Position numbers and translations under genes: made by a program. Below are positions 4,736-12,059 of a stretch of DNA of 14,102 nucleotides, one piece after another (within the stretch, counting starts at the first letter, position 1; each line of letters starts with the position of its first letter). This DNA comes from an uncultured bacterium (GTDB lineage: Bacteria > Cyanobacteriota > Vampirovibrionia > Gastranaerophilales > Gastranaerophilaceae). The notes beneath the pieces are model-generated. The model worked only from the letters and a program-made list of their open reading frames with translations, searched no databases and was not told the origin of the DNA. The stretch is taken from NCBI GenBank assembly GCA_900547585.1, contig URHD01000050.1, positions 1 to 14,102 of the forward strand, in the 5' to 3' direction.

Positions 4736-6907
4736 ATGAAGTTAATTGAAATCAAAAACAATTTTGCAAAGCTCTATTATCTTCCGACGGAAGAAGAGTT
4801 GAATATCGGCGATTTTTTGACAATTAACGACGGCTCTAAAAAACTTGCGGCACAGGTTGTGACCATTGAATCCACCAGCAAAGAGGATACAAACTGCGCT
4901 GTTGTAAAATTCAGCTTTAATCTTAACGAAAACTGCTCGGCAAGTGCCTACACCGGCTATGTTCCGGCTCTTGATTCAAAAATCTGCAAAACTGATGCAG
5001 GCGTAATTAAAAATATCTTCTCTAAAAATGGAAAATCAGAGATTCTGGGCGATTTTGCTTCTTATCCGGAGCTTGATTTTTGCGTTGACAGCTCTTTTGC
5101 AAACAGTTTTACATGCGTTCAGTCCGATAGGATTGAGAATACAAAATATGTGCTTAATAAGCTGGCAAATGCCGCTGAACACGGGCTCATTGTTGACTTT
5201 GACGGTACGCTTGAAATTGAAAATGCCTTTGTTTTTGAACTGGGCAAGAATTTTAAGCTCCCGATTAGCGTTGAAACTCTAAATTATATCTACGAAAATG
5301 ACCTTATCGGTCTGACCGTTGAACAAAAGACAATTATTCAGGATATTGTGCTGGAAATTCAGGAGTATATTGAGTCTGAGGATAGTGGATATATCCCTTT
5401 TAACACGCTGCTTTCCGTTGTGGACGAAATTTATAAAGAGGACAAATCCGTAAGCATTATTTTGTTTAGAAACAAGCTCCTGAAATACGGGCAGATGAAG
5501 CTTTTTGCCTCTGAAGATGCGGAAATTGAGGCGCTTTTTGAAACTGTTGAAAAAAGAAACCTGGTTATTTTGAACCTTGAAAATGTTCCGCCTAACTGGA
5601 AAAAAGAGGCGCTAAATTTTGTTACAGGTCATACAAACGGCGAATTAAGACTTTTTATGAACCTTGAGGATGAATCAGTCGATAAAAAGCTGCTGATGAA
5701 CCTTTACAAAAAACCGAACATAAAACCGGTCATTTCTTCTGCGTATTCTTCAAAATATGCAACAACTTTGAAATCCCTCGCGAGAAATATCCTCCTTTTT
5801 GCCCCGCAGGAGGAACAAAAAAGCTATCCTACTTACACTTCGTTTCTTTCTTTGTTAAGGGATGATGATTTTGTGCTGTCGGGTGAACAAACTTTTTATA
5901 CACCTTTGATTTTGACCCCGCATGTCCCAAAAATCCCTACAGAAAGCGCCGTTGAAGAAGAAATTGTCGAACAGCCGGAAATAGTTGATGAGCTGCCTGC
6001 CGCGCTTGAGGATGAAACTGATGTTTCAGATATAAAAACTATTTTTGAAGAGTCTGTTGAGGATGAAATTGCAAAAGACGTTGATTCTATGTTTTATGCT
6101 TCGCCAAAAGAGGAAAATCACGCACCGGAGGAAGATTTAAGCCTCCAGGAAGATGAAATTCCTGTTATTGACGAGCCCGAACCTTTGGAAGACCCCGAGC
6201 CGCTTCATGAAGAGCTGACACAAGATGAATTGGCTGTTTCTGAGATTGAGGAAGTTGAATCTGATACGTTAACAGAGCTTGAAGAGGCACCGGAAGTGCA
6301 TGAAGAGCCGGAAAATGAAGATTTCTTTGCTGAAAGTGATTTGGATATCCTTGATGAGCTTGATGATGACGAAGGTGAAGAAGAGGCGGAAACTATTGAA
6401 TTGGATTTGGGTGCTGATGAGGCACAACCTGACGACTCCGGGGACTTATTTGATATAGAGCAGCTTCCGCATTTGGAGGGTTCTGCTGATAATATTGAAA
6501 CTCACGACGCAGAACCTGAAGAAGCCTATGATTCCATTGAAGAGCTCTCAGAGCTTGATACTTTATCGGATGATGAGCCCGCTGAAGCTTCTGGTTTTGA
6601 TGACGAAGAGTTAGAGCCGTTAATATCTGATGAGGAGCACTCAGCAACCGAATATGAGGAACCTGTTGAAGAACAAAAGCCCCAGGCTCCAAACATTCCT
6701 GTCTACACTACAGGAATGGACGAAAATCTGCGCCCTGACGAAACAATAAAAGTTGCTGAAGGAAATATTGTCTATCACCAGAAGTACGGACGCGGGGTTG
6801 TGGAACAAATTATTACTTACGGAAAGAAAACACTTTGTTCTATCCAGTTTGATAACGTGGGAAGACGGCTGCTTGACCCAAATCTCGCTGATTTGAAACA
6901 AGCTTAA
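4736..6907 (+). CDS. Degenerate HerA-like ATPase with acidic linker and PcrA-type Tudor tail
   Basis: A 723-residue protein with a good start (AAGGGG at 4725-4730). Residues 1-85 read like a HAS-barrel, the small beta domain that precedes HerA-type ATPases (GDFLTINDGSKKLAAQVV at 25-42). Residues 115-360 follow the HerA strand order. However, the place of the P-loop, before NTKYVLNKLANAAEHGLIVDFDG (135-157), reads VQSDRIE and lacks GxxGxGKT. Later strands are recognisable at 275-284 (NLVILNLENV), 303-312 (ELRLFMNLED) and 330-357 (sensor-like KPVISSAYSSK, then NILLFAP). Residues 404-648 are extremely Glu/Asp-rich, contain many Pro, and are probably disordered. Residues 676-721 (GNIVYHQKYGRGVVEQI, then CSIQFDNVGRRLLDP) resemble the Tudor-like C-terminal domain of PcrA/UvrD, which binds RNA polymerase. 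Fold assignments are by eye; the ATPase is probably inactive. It sits directly before fliS. Confidence 0.88.
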   Translation: MKLIEIKNNFAKLYYLPTEEELNIGDFLTINDGSKKLAAQVVTIESTSKEDTNCAVVKFSFNLNENCSASAYTGYVPALDSKICKTDAGVIKNIFSKNGKSEILGDFASYPELDFCVDSSFANSFTCVQSDRIENTKYVLNKLANAAEHGLIVDFDGTLEIENAFVFELGKNFKLPISVETLNYIYENDLIGLTVEQKTIIQDIVLEIQEYIESEDSGYIPFNTLLSVVDEIYKEDKSVSIILFRNKLLKYGQMKLFASEDAEIEALFETVEKRNLVILNLENVPPNWKKEALNFVTGHTNGELRLFMNLEDESVDKKLLMNLYKKPNIKPVISSAYSSKYATTLKSLARNILLFAPQEEQKSYPTYTSFLSLLRDDDFVLSGEQTFYTPLILTPHVPKIPTESAVEEEIVEQPEIVDELPAALEDETDVSDIKTIFEESVEDEIAKDVDSMFYASPKEENHAPEEDLSLQEDEIPVIDEPEPLEDPEPLHEELTQDELAVSEIEEVESDTLTELEEAPEVHEEPENEDFFAESDLDILDELDDDEGEEEAETIELDLGADEAQPDDSGDLFDIEQLPHLEGSADNIETHDAEPEEAYDSIEELSELDTLSDDEPAEASGFDDEELEPLISDEEHSATEYEEPVEEQKPQAPNIPVYTTGMDENLRPDETIKVAEGNIVYHQKYGRGVVEQIITYGKKTLCSIQFDNVGRRLLDPNLADLKQA

Positions 6908-6925
6908 TTGTGGACTGAATAGAAA

Positions 6926-6949
6926 ACCTGTGTTATTCTAAAAACAGGT
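6926..6949 (+). promoter_or_regulatory. Possible hairpin masking the fliS ribosome binding site
   Basis: ACCTGT (6926-6931) can pair with ACAGGT (6944-6949) across a 12-base loop. The 3' arm includes most of the fliS ribosome binding site AGGTG (6946-6950). It is a short stem, so the effect would be modest. Confidence 0.3.
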
Positions 6950-6955
6950 GAAAGT

Positions 6956-7420
6956 ATGAACCAATACGTTAATCAATATAAAAAAACTGCCGTAAACACC
7001 GCTTCAAAAGAGCAAATTTTGCTCATGCTTTATGACGGTGCAATTAAATTTTTGCACAAAGCTAAACTGGCTTTTGAAACAAAGGATATTGAGCAGATTC
7101 ATATTAACCTTACAAAAGCGGAGCGGATTATAACAGAGTTCCAATCTACTCTGGATATGGAGAACGGCGGCAGGTTCGCTGAAGAGCTGTATGCACTTTA
7201 TGAGTACCTGAATAACAGGCTTTTTCTTGCAAACATAAAAAAACGTACGGATTATGTGGATGAAGTTCTAAAACATCTTACGGAGTTGCGCGACACGTGG
7301 CGTGAGGCGATAATGAAGTTCAAAGCAGAAGGCCACAGCCTTGCAGAACTTGAAAATTCCGGCACTGAGGACATTCCGGCAGAGGAAATTCCCCGCCTTG
7401 ATAATGATATTGAGATATAA
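6956..7420 (+). CDS. fliS: Flagellin export chaperone FliS
   Basis: A 154-residue cytosolic chaperone. FliS binds the C-terminal helix of newly made flagellin, stops premature polymerisation and delivers it to the flagellar export gate. The N-terminus (NQYVNQYKKTAVNTASKEQI, residues 2-21) and LLMLYDGAIKFLHKAKLAF (22-40) are the family signature. NLTKAERIITEFQSTLDMENGGRFAEELYALYEYLNNRLFLANI covers the middle helices, and LTELRDTWREA (about 108-118) the last core helix. The core ends near residue 125. A Glu/Pro-rich tail of about 30 residues (AELENSGTEDIPAEEIPRLD) makes it longer than the usual 120-135. The ribosome binding site is AGGTG at 6946-6950. Two bases separate its stop from the next chaperone-like gene. 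Flagellin itself is not in the window. Confidence 0.95.
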   Translation: MNQYVNQYKKTAVNTASKEQILLMLYDGAIKFLHKAKLAFETKDIEQIHINLTKAERIITEFQSTLDMENGGRFAEELYALYEYLNNRLFLANIKKRTDYVDEVLKHLTELRDTWREAIMKFKAEGHSLAELENSGTEDIPAEEIPRLDNDIEI

Positions 7421-7422
7421 TT

Positions 7423-7791
7423 ATGAGTTTAAATATGGACAATTTAGAAATGAAGTACAAGCAGCTATACGAAATTTCTTTGCAAATCGGCGAACTGATT
7501 GAGCGCGGTTTGTATAATGAAATTTCTACTTATGCTGCAAAAAAAGATAAGGTTCTTGCAGAAGTTATTAAATTTTCTCAAAAAATTACGCAAAGCGGCG
7601 AGGACAGCTCTTATCTCAGACCTTTGTGCCTAAAAATCGAGGCTCAGGAGAAGAAAAATCTCGAGGCTTTGAATAAAATCAGAGAGGAAATAAAAGAAGA
7701 GCTCCACAAAAGCAATCAAACTCACAAAATTGTGAATGCTTATTCTTCTTCTATCCCCGAGTCCGGCAATATTCTTGATTGCAGTGAATAG
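7423..7791 (+). CDS. FliT/FlgN-like flagellar chaperone
   Basis: A 122-residue, almost wholly helical protein that starts two bases after the fliS stop. Residues 8-55 and 65-100 form two long amphipathic helices rich in Lys and Glu. The C-terminal NAYSSSIPESGNILDCSE (105-122) matches the pattern at the end of FlgN/FliT-type proteins, where a short extended segment ending in an aspartate follows the helices. Such proteins chaperone the hook-filament junction or filament cap proteins. The assignment rests on shape, size and position after fliS, because the family is poorly conserved. An alternative start at 7435 (MDNLEMKYKQ) is possible, as neither ATG has a good ribosome binding site. Coupling to fliS translation is likely. 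Confidence 0.7.
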   Translation: MSLNMDNLEMKYKQLYEISLQIGELIERGLYNEISTYAAKKDKVLAEVIKFSQKITQSGEDSSYLRPLCLKIEAQEKKNLEALNKIREEIKEELHKSNQTHKIVNAYSSSIPESGNILDCSE

Positions 7792-7792
7792 T

Positions 7793-8686
7793 ATGAAGAA
7801 TTTTTTGCAAAACAAACAACTTGCGGCGTCACTTACCGTAATATCAAATTTTATTCTTATTCTTTTTAAATTTCTTGCCGGTTTTTTATCAGGAAGTATC
7901 AGTATAATTTCAGAGGCTGTGCATTCTTGCAGCGATTTGCTTGCTGCGGTCATTACACTCGTTTCTGTTAAAAAATCGGAGAAACCTGCTGATGATGGCC
8001 ACCAGTTTGGTCATGGGAAGTATGAGGATTTTTCGGGACTTGTGCAGGGCGTGCTTATAATAGCTGCGGCAGCCTATATTATATGGGAATCCGCACAAAA
8101 ATTGAGCGGAAAAGTAGAGCCAATGTCACATCCGGAGCTTGCTATCGGGGTAATGCTTATTTCGGTTCTTGTGAACTGGGTTTTGTGCATTTACCTGTTC
8201 AGAGTTGCAAAAAATACGGATTCTATCGCAATTTACGCTGACGCAGAGCACTTGAGGACGGATATTTATTCTTCTTTTGCGGTTTTTGCAGGTTTGCTGG
8301 CAATTAAACTGACCGGCTGTCATTTTCTCGACCCTGTTATTGCCTTGCTCGTTGCGGCTTTTATCGTAAATTCCGGCTGGAAAATATGCAGGGATTCTTC
8401 GGATAATTTGCTTGATGCTTCACTTCCGCAGGCTGATATTGATGCAATTGAAGAAATTATTAAAGGATATGAAGACATAAGGGATATAAAAAACATAAAA
8501 ACCCGAAAATCCGGTAAAGACAAGGAAATCGTGATAACTCTGCATGTCGACGGCCGAAAAACCATTGCTTTTGCGCACAGGCTTTGCGATGAAGTAGAAT
8601 CAGCAGTCGAAAAACGGCTCGGTAATACGTCTGTCACGATTCATATTGAGCCTTTGAACTGCGAGCAAGCCGCACAAATCAAATAA
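7793..8686 (+). CDS. Cation diffusion facilitator (CDF) metal transporter
   Basis: A 297-residue inner-membrane transporter. CDF proteins export divalent metal ions, mostly Zn2+, in exchange for protons. About six membrane helices span residues 10-205. The transport site residues are visible as H44 and D48 in AVHSCSD (helix 2) and H153 and D157 in AEHLRTD (helix 5). This HD-HD set is typical of zinc transporters, whereas FieF has DD-HD and Mn-type members DD-DD. The loop motif GHQFGHGKYE (69-78) is also characteristic. Residues 206-288 form the cytosolic metal-binding domain. The start is taken at 7793, one base after the stop of the previous gene; an earlier in-frame ATG at 7736 would overlap that gene and add a non-homologous stretch. 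The 3' end overlaps the opposite-strand gene by 87 bases. Confidence 0.93.
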   Translation: MKNFLQNKQLAASLTVISNFILILFKFLAGFLSGSISIISEAVHSCSDLLAAVITLVSVKKSEKPADDGHQFGHGKYEDFSGLVQGVLIIAAAAYIIWESAQKLSGKVEPMSHPELAIGVMLISVLVNWVLCIYLFRVAKNTDSIAIYADAEHLRTDIYSSFAVFAGLLAIKLTGCHFLDPVIALLVAAFIVNSGWKICRDSSDNLLDASLPQADIDAIEEIIKGYEDIRDIKNIKTRKSGKDKEIVITLHVDGRKTIAFAHRLCDEVESAVEKRLGNTSVTIHIEPLNCEQAAQIK

Positions 8687-9475
8687 TTCCGCCAGTTTTC
8701 CGTAATGTCCGCTTTTAAGCAGCTCAAAAAACCTTTCAAAGGTCTGCGGAGCCAGTTTTTTGACCGTTTCTTTATCAACATAAAGCCCCTCGGCAAACCG
8801 TGCAAAAAGCTCTGACGGACGTGAATAATATTTGTTTAGCCTGTTAATTCTCGCTGAAATCCGCTTCAACATCCGCTGGTGCGATTTTAAATTTATATAA
8901 GCAGCAAAATATTCGTCAAACTGCGGAAAATCCACAAGAAAATCCTTTGCACAGTATGTTTTTATTCTGCCGGAGAACGGTATTTTGACTTTTACTCGGT
9001 CGTATTTGAGAAGATAATGTGCGTCCGTTCTTTTTAGCGGTGAATCGAGTTTTTTATACGGTGCGGAGCGCTTAAAATCGGGGTATTTTGATTTGATTTT
9101 TGCGTCAAATTCCTTTATTGAAGCTTTTTCTCGGGTTTTCATTGCGTTCAGGCGCTGCAATGCCGTGTTTTTGTCAACGAATTTTGTTACCTCCAGCAAT
9201 TCTTTTTCAATTTGTGCCGTGTTTTGCGTTTTGAAAAGTGTTTTAAGGCTGCCATGGTTCCTTGCGACATCAGGTTCAAGGCAATAATGCGCGTAATGCG
9301 CAAATTCATGCACAAGCACCTCGATTTTTCGCTCAACCTCCAGAACTGACGAGATATCTATCCTGTTTTTCATAAAAAATCCCTGATGCCCTCTTGCGCG
9401 GGTGCCGGTATTTACGTTAATTCCGCAGTCTTTTACAAATTTTACAAGGATTTTGAACTTTTCTTCAGGGCTCAT
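8600..9475 (-). CDS. Zincin-like (HExxH) putative metallopeptidase
   Basis: A 291-residue protein with no signal peptide. VLVHEFAHYAH (53-63) contains the zinc motif HExxH (H56, E57, H60). The best candidate for the third zinc ligand is E222 in SRPSELFARFAEGLY, a pattern seen in gluzincin-type peptidases and in zincin domains of polyvalent proteins. Between them lies a long basic helical insert (about residues 85-215, many Lys and Arg). No exact family is recognised. The ATG at 9475 overlaps the cutA stop in an ATGA arrangement, which fixes this start over the in-frame ATG at 9496. It is the third gene of the glcD-like/cutA operon. Its last 28 codons lie antisense to the CDF gene. Activity is inferred from motifs only. 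Confidence 0.82.
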   Translation of the reverse strand: MSPEEKFKILVKFVKDCGINVNTGTRARGHQGFFMKNRIDISSVLEVERKIEVLVHEFAHYAHYCLEPDVARNHGSLKTLFKTQNTAQIEKELLEVTKFVDKNTALQRLNAMKTREKASIKEFDAKIKSKYPDFKRSAPYKKLDSPLKRTDAHYLLKYDRVKVKIPFSGRIKTYCAKDFLVDFPQFDEYFAAYINLKSHQRMLKRISARINRLNKYYSRPSELFARFAEGLYVDKETVKKLAPQTFERFFELLKSGHYGKLAELFDLCGLLAVQRLNMNRDRRITEPFFDC

Positions 9476-9786
9476 TTTGTTGAATCCGCAATCCACTTCA
9501 AATATTCATCATGTCCGAGTTCCACAGGCACAGCAACGATTTCGGGCACAGAATATTCATGCAGCGAAAGGATTTTCTCTTTTAATGCGTCAAATTTCGA
9601 TTTTTGCGTCTTAATAATTAAAAGCAGCTCCTTGTCGGTCTGAACTTGCCCCTCCCAGCGATAAACCGAGGTTACGCTGTCAATTATATTCACGCATGCA
9701 GCAAGCTGTTCGTCAACGAGCGAAGTAGCGATAAGATTTGCGCTAAAATCATTTGGTACTGTGCAGTAAACAAGAATATTTTCCAT
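9472..9786 (-). CDS. cutA: Divalent-ion tolerance protein CutA
   Basis: A 104-residue protein of the CutA1 family, trimeric PII-like proteins linked to tolerance of copper and other divalent metals, whose exact action is unclear. Family landmarks are LAACVNI (28-34), VYRWEGQV (41-48), ELLLIIKT (53-60), HEYSVPEIVAVPV (76-88) and YLKWI (95-99). The start has a good ribosome binding site (AAGGAA, seven bases upstream on the minus strand). It begins 13 bases after the stop of the FAD oxidase gene and overlaps the next gene by four bases (ATGA). Length matches the family, and the protein is complete. The CDF metal transporter lies nearby but on the opposite strand. Confidence 0.95.
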   Translation of the reverse strand: MENILVYCTVPNDFSANLIATSLVDEQLAACVNIIDSVTSVYRWEGQVQTDKELLLIIKTQKSKFDALKEKILSLHEYSVPEIVAVPVELGHDEYLKWIADSTK

Positions 9787-9799
9787 AAATTGTTCCTTT

Positions 9800-11203
9800 T
9801 TAAATCATTTTGTGCGGATTTAGTATATTTTTCGGGTCAAAAAGCTTCTTAATCGCTTTCATAACGTTCAGTGTTTCATTTCCGAGCGCCTGCGGTAAGA
9901 ATTCAGCTTTCTGGCAACCAATTCCATGCTCTCCGGAGAGCGTACCGCCCAGACTCAATGAAAGCTCAAATAATTCGGCTTTTGCTTTTTGAAAATTGCT
10001 TTTTTGTGCCTCATCACGCAAATCCAGAGCAAAATTCGGATGAATATTGCCGTCACCAATGTGCCCCATTATCATTGTGATGAGATTATACTTTTCTGAA
10101 ATCCTTTCAATGCCCTTTGCCAGCTCATAAATCTTTGAGCGGGGCACAACCACATCCTCGGTAATCACGTTCGGTGCTAATTTTGCACAAGCCCCGAAAG
10201 ATGCCCGTCTTGCTGTCCAGATTCGCTTTTTGTGCTCTTCGTCACGGGCACATTCAATGTGCGAGGAATGAAATTTGCCGCATTCAGATACAACAAGCTC
10301 CTGCTGGTGCTCCACAGATGCCTTATCGCCGTCAACTTCAATCAACAAAACCGCCTCTTTGTCGCATAAAAGCCCTGACGGGAAAAATTGTTCAATTGTT
10401 TGCAGCGTTTTTTTATCAAGCAAATCAACAACCGACGGCGTGAGATGATTATTTATAATCGAGCTGACCGCATTCACAGCGTCGTCAAGGCGGTCAAAAT
10501 ACGCAAGCAGTACATTTGAACATTCAGGTTTTGGAATAAGCTTTAAAACAGCTTCTGTAACAATCCCTAAAGTTCCCTCTGAACCCGTAAAAAGCTGCGT
10601 AAGGTTGTATCCTGTTACGTTTTTTGGCGTTTGGGCGCCTGTACGTATGATTTTCCCGTCTGCGAGCACAACCTCCAAATCCAGCACGTAATCTTTCACT
10701 GTTCCGTATTTAAATGCCCTCGGGCCACCCGAAGAAAGCGCAATTCCTCCTCCGATAGTTGATACAGCGAGGTTTGACGGGTCAGGCGGGTAAAATAACC
10801 CTGCTTTTTCGGCTTCTTTTTGAATATCGGCAATAACAGCCCCCGGCTGCACGCGGCAGGTTAAATTGTTGATATTAAGTTCCAAAATTTTGTTCATTTT
10901 TGAAAAATGAAGAATGATTCCGCCATCGACGGGTGCGCAGCCACCTGCGTGGTTGGTTCCTGCGCCGCGTGCAATGACCGGAATGTTATAGCGGTTAGCG
11001 ATTTTCATTATATTGGCTGTTTGTTCGGTAGTTTCGGGAAAAACGACCATGCAAGGCTTATCCGCTTTAAATTCAAGGTGCGCGCAATCGTATGCGTAAG
11101 CATAAACCCCCTCTAAATCGGCGATTATGTTGTTTTTTCCGGTAATATTCTCAATTTCTTCATAAATTCCGCGCTCAAAGCGGATATTTTTATCTAAAAG
11201 CAT
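9800..11203 (-). CDS. FAD-linked 2-hydroxy-acid oxidase, GlcD type
   Basis: A 467-residue FAD enzyme related to the glycolate oxidase GlcD subunit and D-lactate dehydrogenases, which oxidise 2-hydroxy acids to 2-oxo acids. The N-terminal FAD-binding (PCMH) domain spans about residues 45-225. It includes IPVIARGAGTNHAGG (74-88), LFYPPDPSN (136-144), STIGGGIALSSGGPRAFKYG (148-167) and GSEGTLGIVTEAVL (207-220). The C-terminal domain has MGHIGDGNIHPNF (379-391) and LSGEHGIG (422-429), whose histidines form the metal and substrate site. Length is normal. The usual partners GlcE and GlcF are absent from the window, so the substrate (glycolate or D-lactate) cannot be fixed. It is the first gene of a minus-strand operon with cutA. 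The predicted promoter lies so close that the mRNA may lack a leader. Confidence 0.93.
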   Translation of the reverse strand: MLLDKNIRFERGIYEEIENITGKNNIIADLEGVYAYAYDCAHLEFKADKPCMVVFPETTEQTANIMKIANRYNIPVIARGAGTNHAGGCAPVDGGIILHFSKMNKILELNINNLTCRVQPGAVIADIQKEAEKAGLFYPPDPSNLAVSTIGGGIALSSGGPRAFKYGTVKDYVLDLEVVLADGKIIRTGAQTPKNVTGYNLTQLFTGSEGTLGIVTEAVLKLIPKPECSNVLLAYFDRLDDAVNAVSSIINNHLTPSVVDLLDKKTLQTIEQFFPSGLLCDKEAVLLIEVDGDKASVEHQQELVVSECGKFHSSHIECARDEEHKKRIWTARRASFGACAKLAPNVITEDVVVPRSKIYELAKGIERISEKYNLITMIMGHIGDGNIHPNFALDLRDEAQKSNFQKAKAELFELSLSLGGTLSGEHGIGCQKAEFLPQALGNETLNVMKAIKKLFDPKNILNPHKMI

Positions 11204-11209
11204 ACCTAG

Positions 11210-11238
11210 ATTATACTCTATAAACTTCTCATTTTAAA
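11210..11238 (-). promoter_or_regulatory. Promoter of the GlcD-type oxidase operon, possibly leaderless
   Basis: On the minus strand, TATAAT (11215-11210) lies 17 bases from TTTAAA (11238-11233). The expected transcription start, six to seven bases after the -10 box, falls on or next to the ATG at 11203. No ribosome binding site fits in the remaining space. Confidence 0.5.
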
Positions 11239-11257
11239 ATTCTTAAGAACATTTTAA
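11231..11257. promoter_or_regulatory. Palindrome pair and direct repeat upstream of the oxidase promoter
   Basis: ATTTTAAAAT (11231-11240) and TTCTTAAGAA (11240-11249) are adjoining 10-bp palindromes. ATTTTAA recurs at 11231 and 11251, 20 bases apart. They overlap the predicted -35 box of the oxidase operon and lie in the 148-base divergent region shared with the protease gene. An operator is possible, but AT-rich chance is hard to exclude. Confidence 0.3.
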
Positions 11258-11351
11258 TAATAAATGTAATATCTCTTCCAAGTACCCGTCTAATGATTAT
11301 AAAAATTACAACGCCGCCTGATAATGTGGAAAATACAAGAGGAGAGAGATT

Positions 11352-12059
11352 ATGCAGAAATTCTTTGTTACGATTATGTCCCTGTTGATTATGTCAACAG
11401 CTGCGCAGAAAGCAGAATGCGGGATTATCCCTATGAACAGGTTTGATGAAGATGAAGCGGTGGCAGAGATTTATGAAAAAATTACTCCCGCGATAGTTTC
11501 TGTTGAAGCGGACTTAAAAGACGGGCTTTCCAGCGGGACAGGCTGCATAATTGATTCAAAAGGCATAATTCTCACCAGCTCCCATGTAATTGACTCCGCA
11601 ACGAACATTCAGGTCACAATGTCAACAGGAGAAGTTTTCAAAGGCGAAACTTTATCGCTTCTCGGCAAGGATAAAGACCTCGCCCTGATAAAAATAAGCC
11701 CCAAAAGACCGCTTCCTACTTTAAAACTCGGGGATTCCGAAAAAGTAAAGGTCGGACAGCGCGTTCTGGCAATCGGGAACCCTTTTGGATTTAACGGCAC
11801 CCTCACAACAGGTATTGTGTCAAGAATTGATTATACAAAAAACAAAATTCAGACGGATGCAGCTATAAACCCCGGAAATTCCGGCGGGCCGATTCTCAAT
11901 ATTCATGGGGAAGTTATTGGAATAAGCCAATCCATTTACAACCCGGACAACAACATCTCAAACATCGGAATCGGTTTTGCTGTGCCGGTAAATGAGGCAA
12001 AAAACTTTATAAAACTCACCCTTTCCGGAAATTACATCTCAAAGGCGGATGAAAAATAA
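11352..12059 (+). CDS. Secreted HtrA-type serine protease without PDZ domain
   Basis: A 235-residue trypsin-fold protease of the HtrA/Deg class. The first 22 residues form a signal peptide (MQKFFVTIMSLLIMSTAAQK), so it should act outside the cytoplasmic membrane. The catalytic triad is visible: H78 in LTSSHVID, D109 in DKDLALIK and S177 in NPGNSGGP. IGNPFGFNGTLTTGIVS (141-157) is the typical strand and loop before the serine. The protein stops shortly after VPVNEAKNFI, so it lacks the PDZ domain or domains that most HtrA proteins carry after this point. The start follows the strong site AGGAGAG (11340-11346). A small ORF overlaps its stop codon (TAATG). The role is likely envelope protein quality control or processing, by inference. 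Confidence 0.92.
   Translation: MQKFFVTIMSLLIMSTAAQKAECGIIPMNRFDEDEAVAEIYEKITPAIVSVEADLKDGLSSGTGCIIDSKGIILTSSHVIDSATNIQVTMSTGEVFKGETLSLLGKDKDLALIKISPKRPLPTLKLGDSEKVKVGQRVLAIGNPFGFNGTLTTGIVSRIDYTKNKIQTDAAINPGNSGGPILNIHGEVIGISQSIYNPDNNISNIGIGFAVPVNEAKNFIKLTLSGNYISKADEK

Noticed and set aside
6393..6692. Minus-strand ORF opposite the acidic tract
   Set aside because: It is a shadow created by the purine-rich bias of the Glu/Asp codons. It has Gln/Leu-rich nonsense composition and no start signal.
7736..7792. Longer start for the CDF transporter
   Set aside because: It would overlap the FliT/FlgN-like gene by 56 bases. The start at 7793 gives the usual short cytosolic N-terminus before helix 1.
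9476..9496. Earlier start for the HExxH protein
   Set aside because: The ATG at 9475 forms the ATGA overlap with cutA and has the more natural N-terminus.
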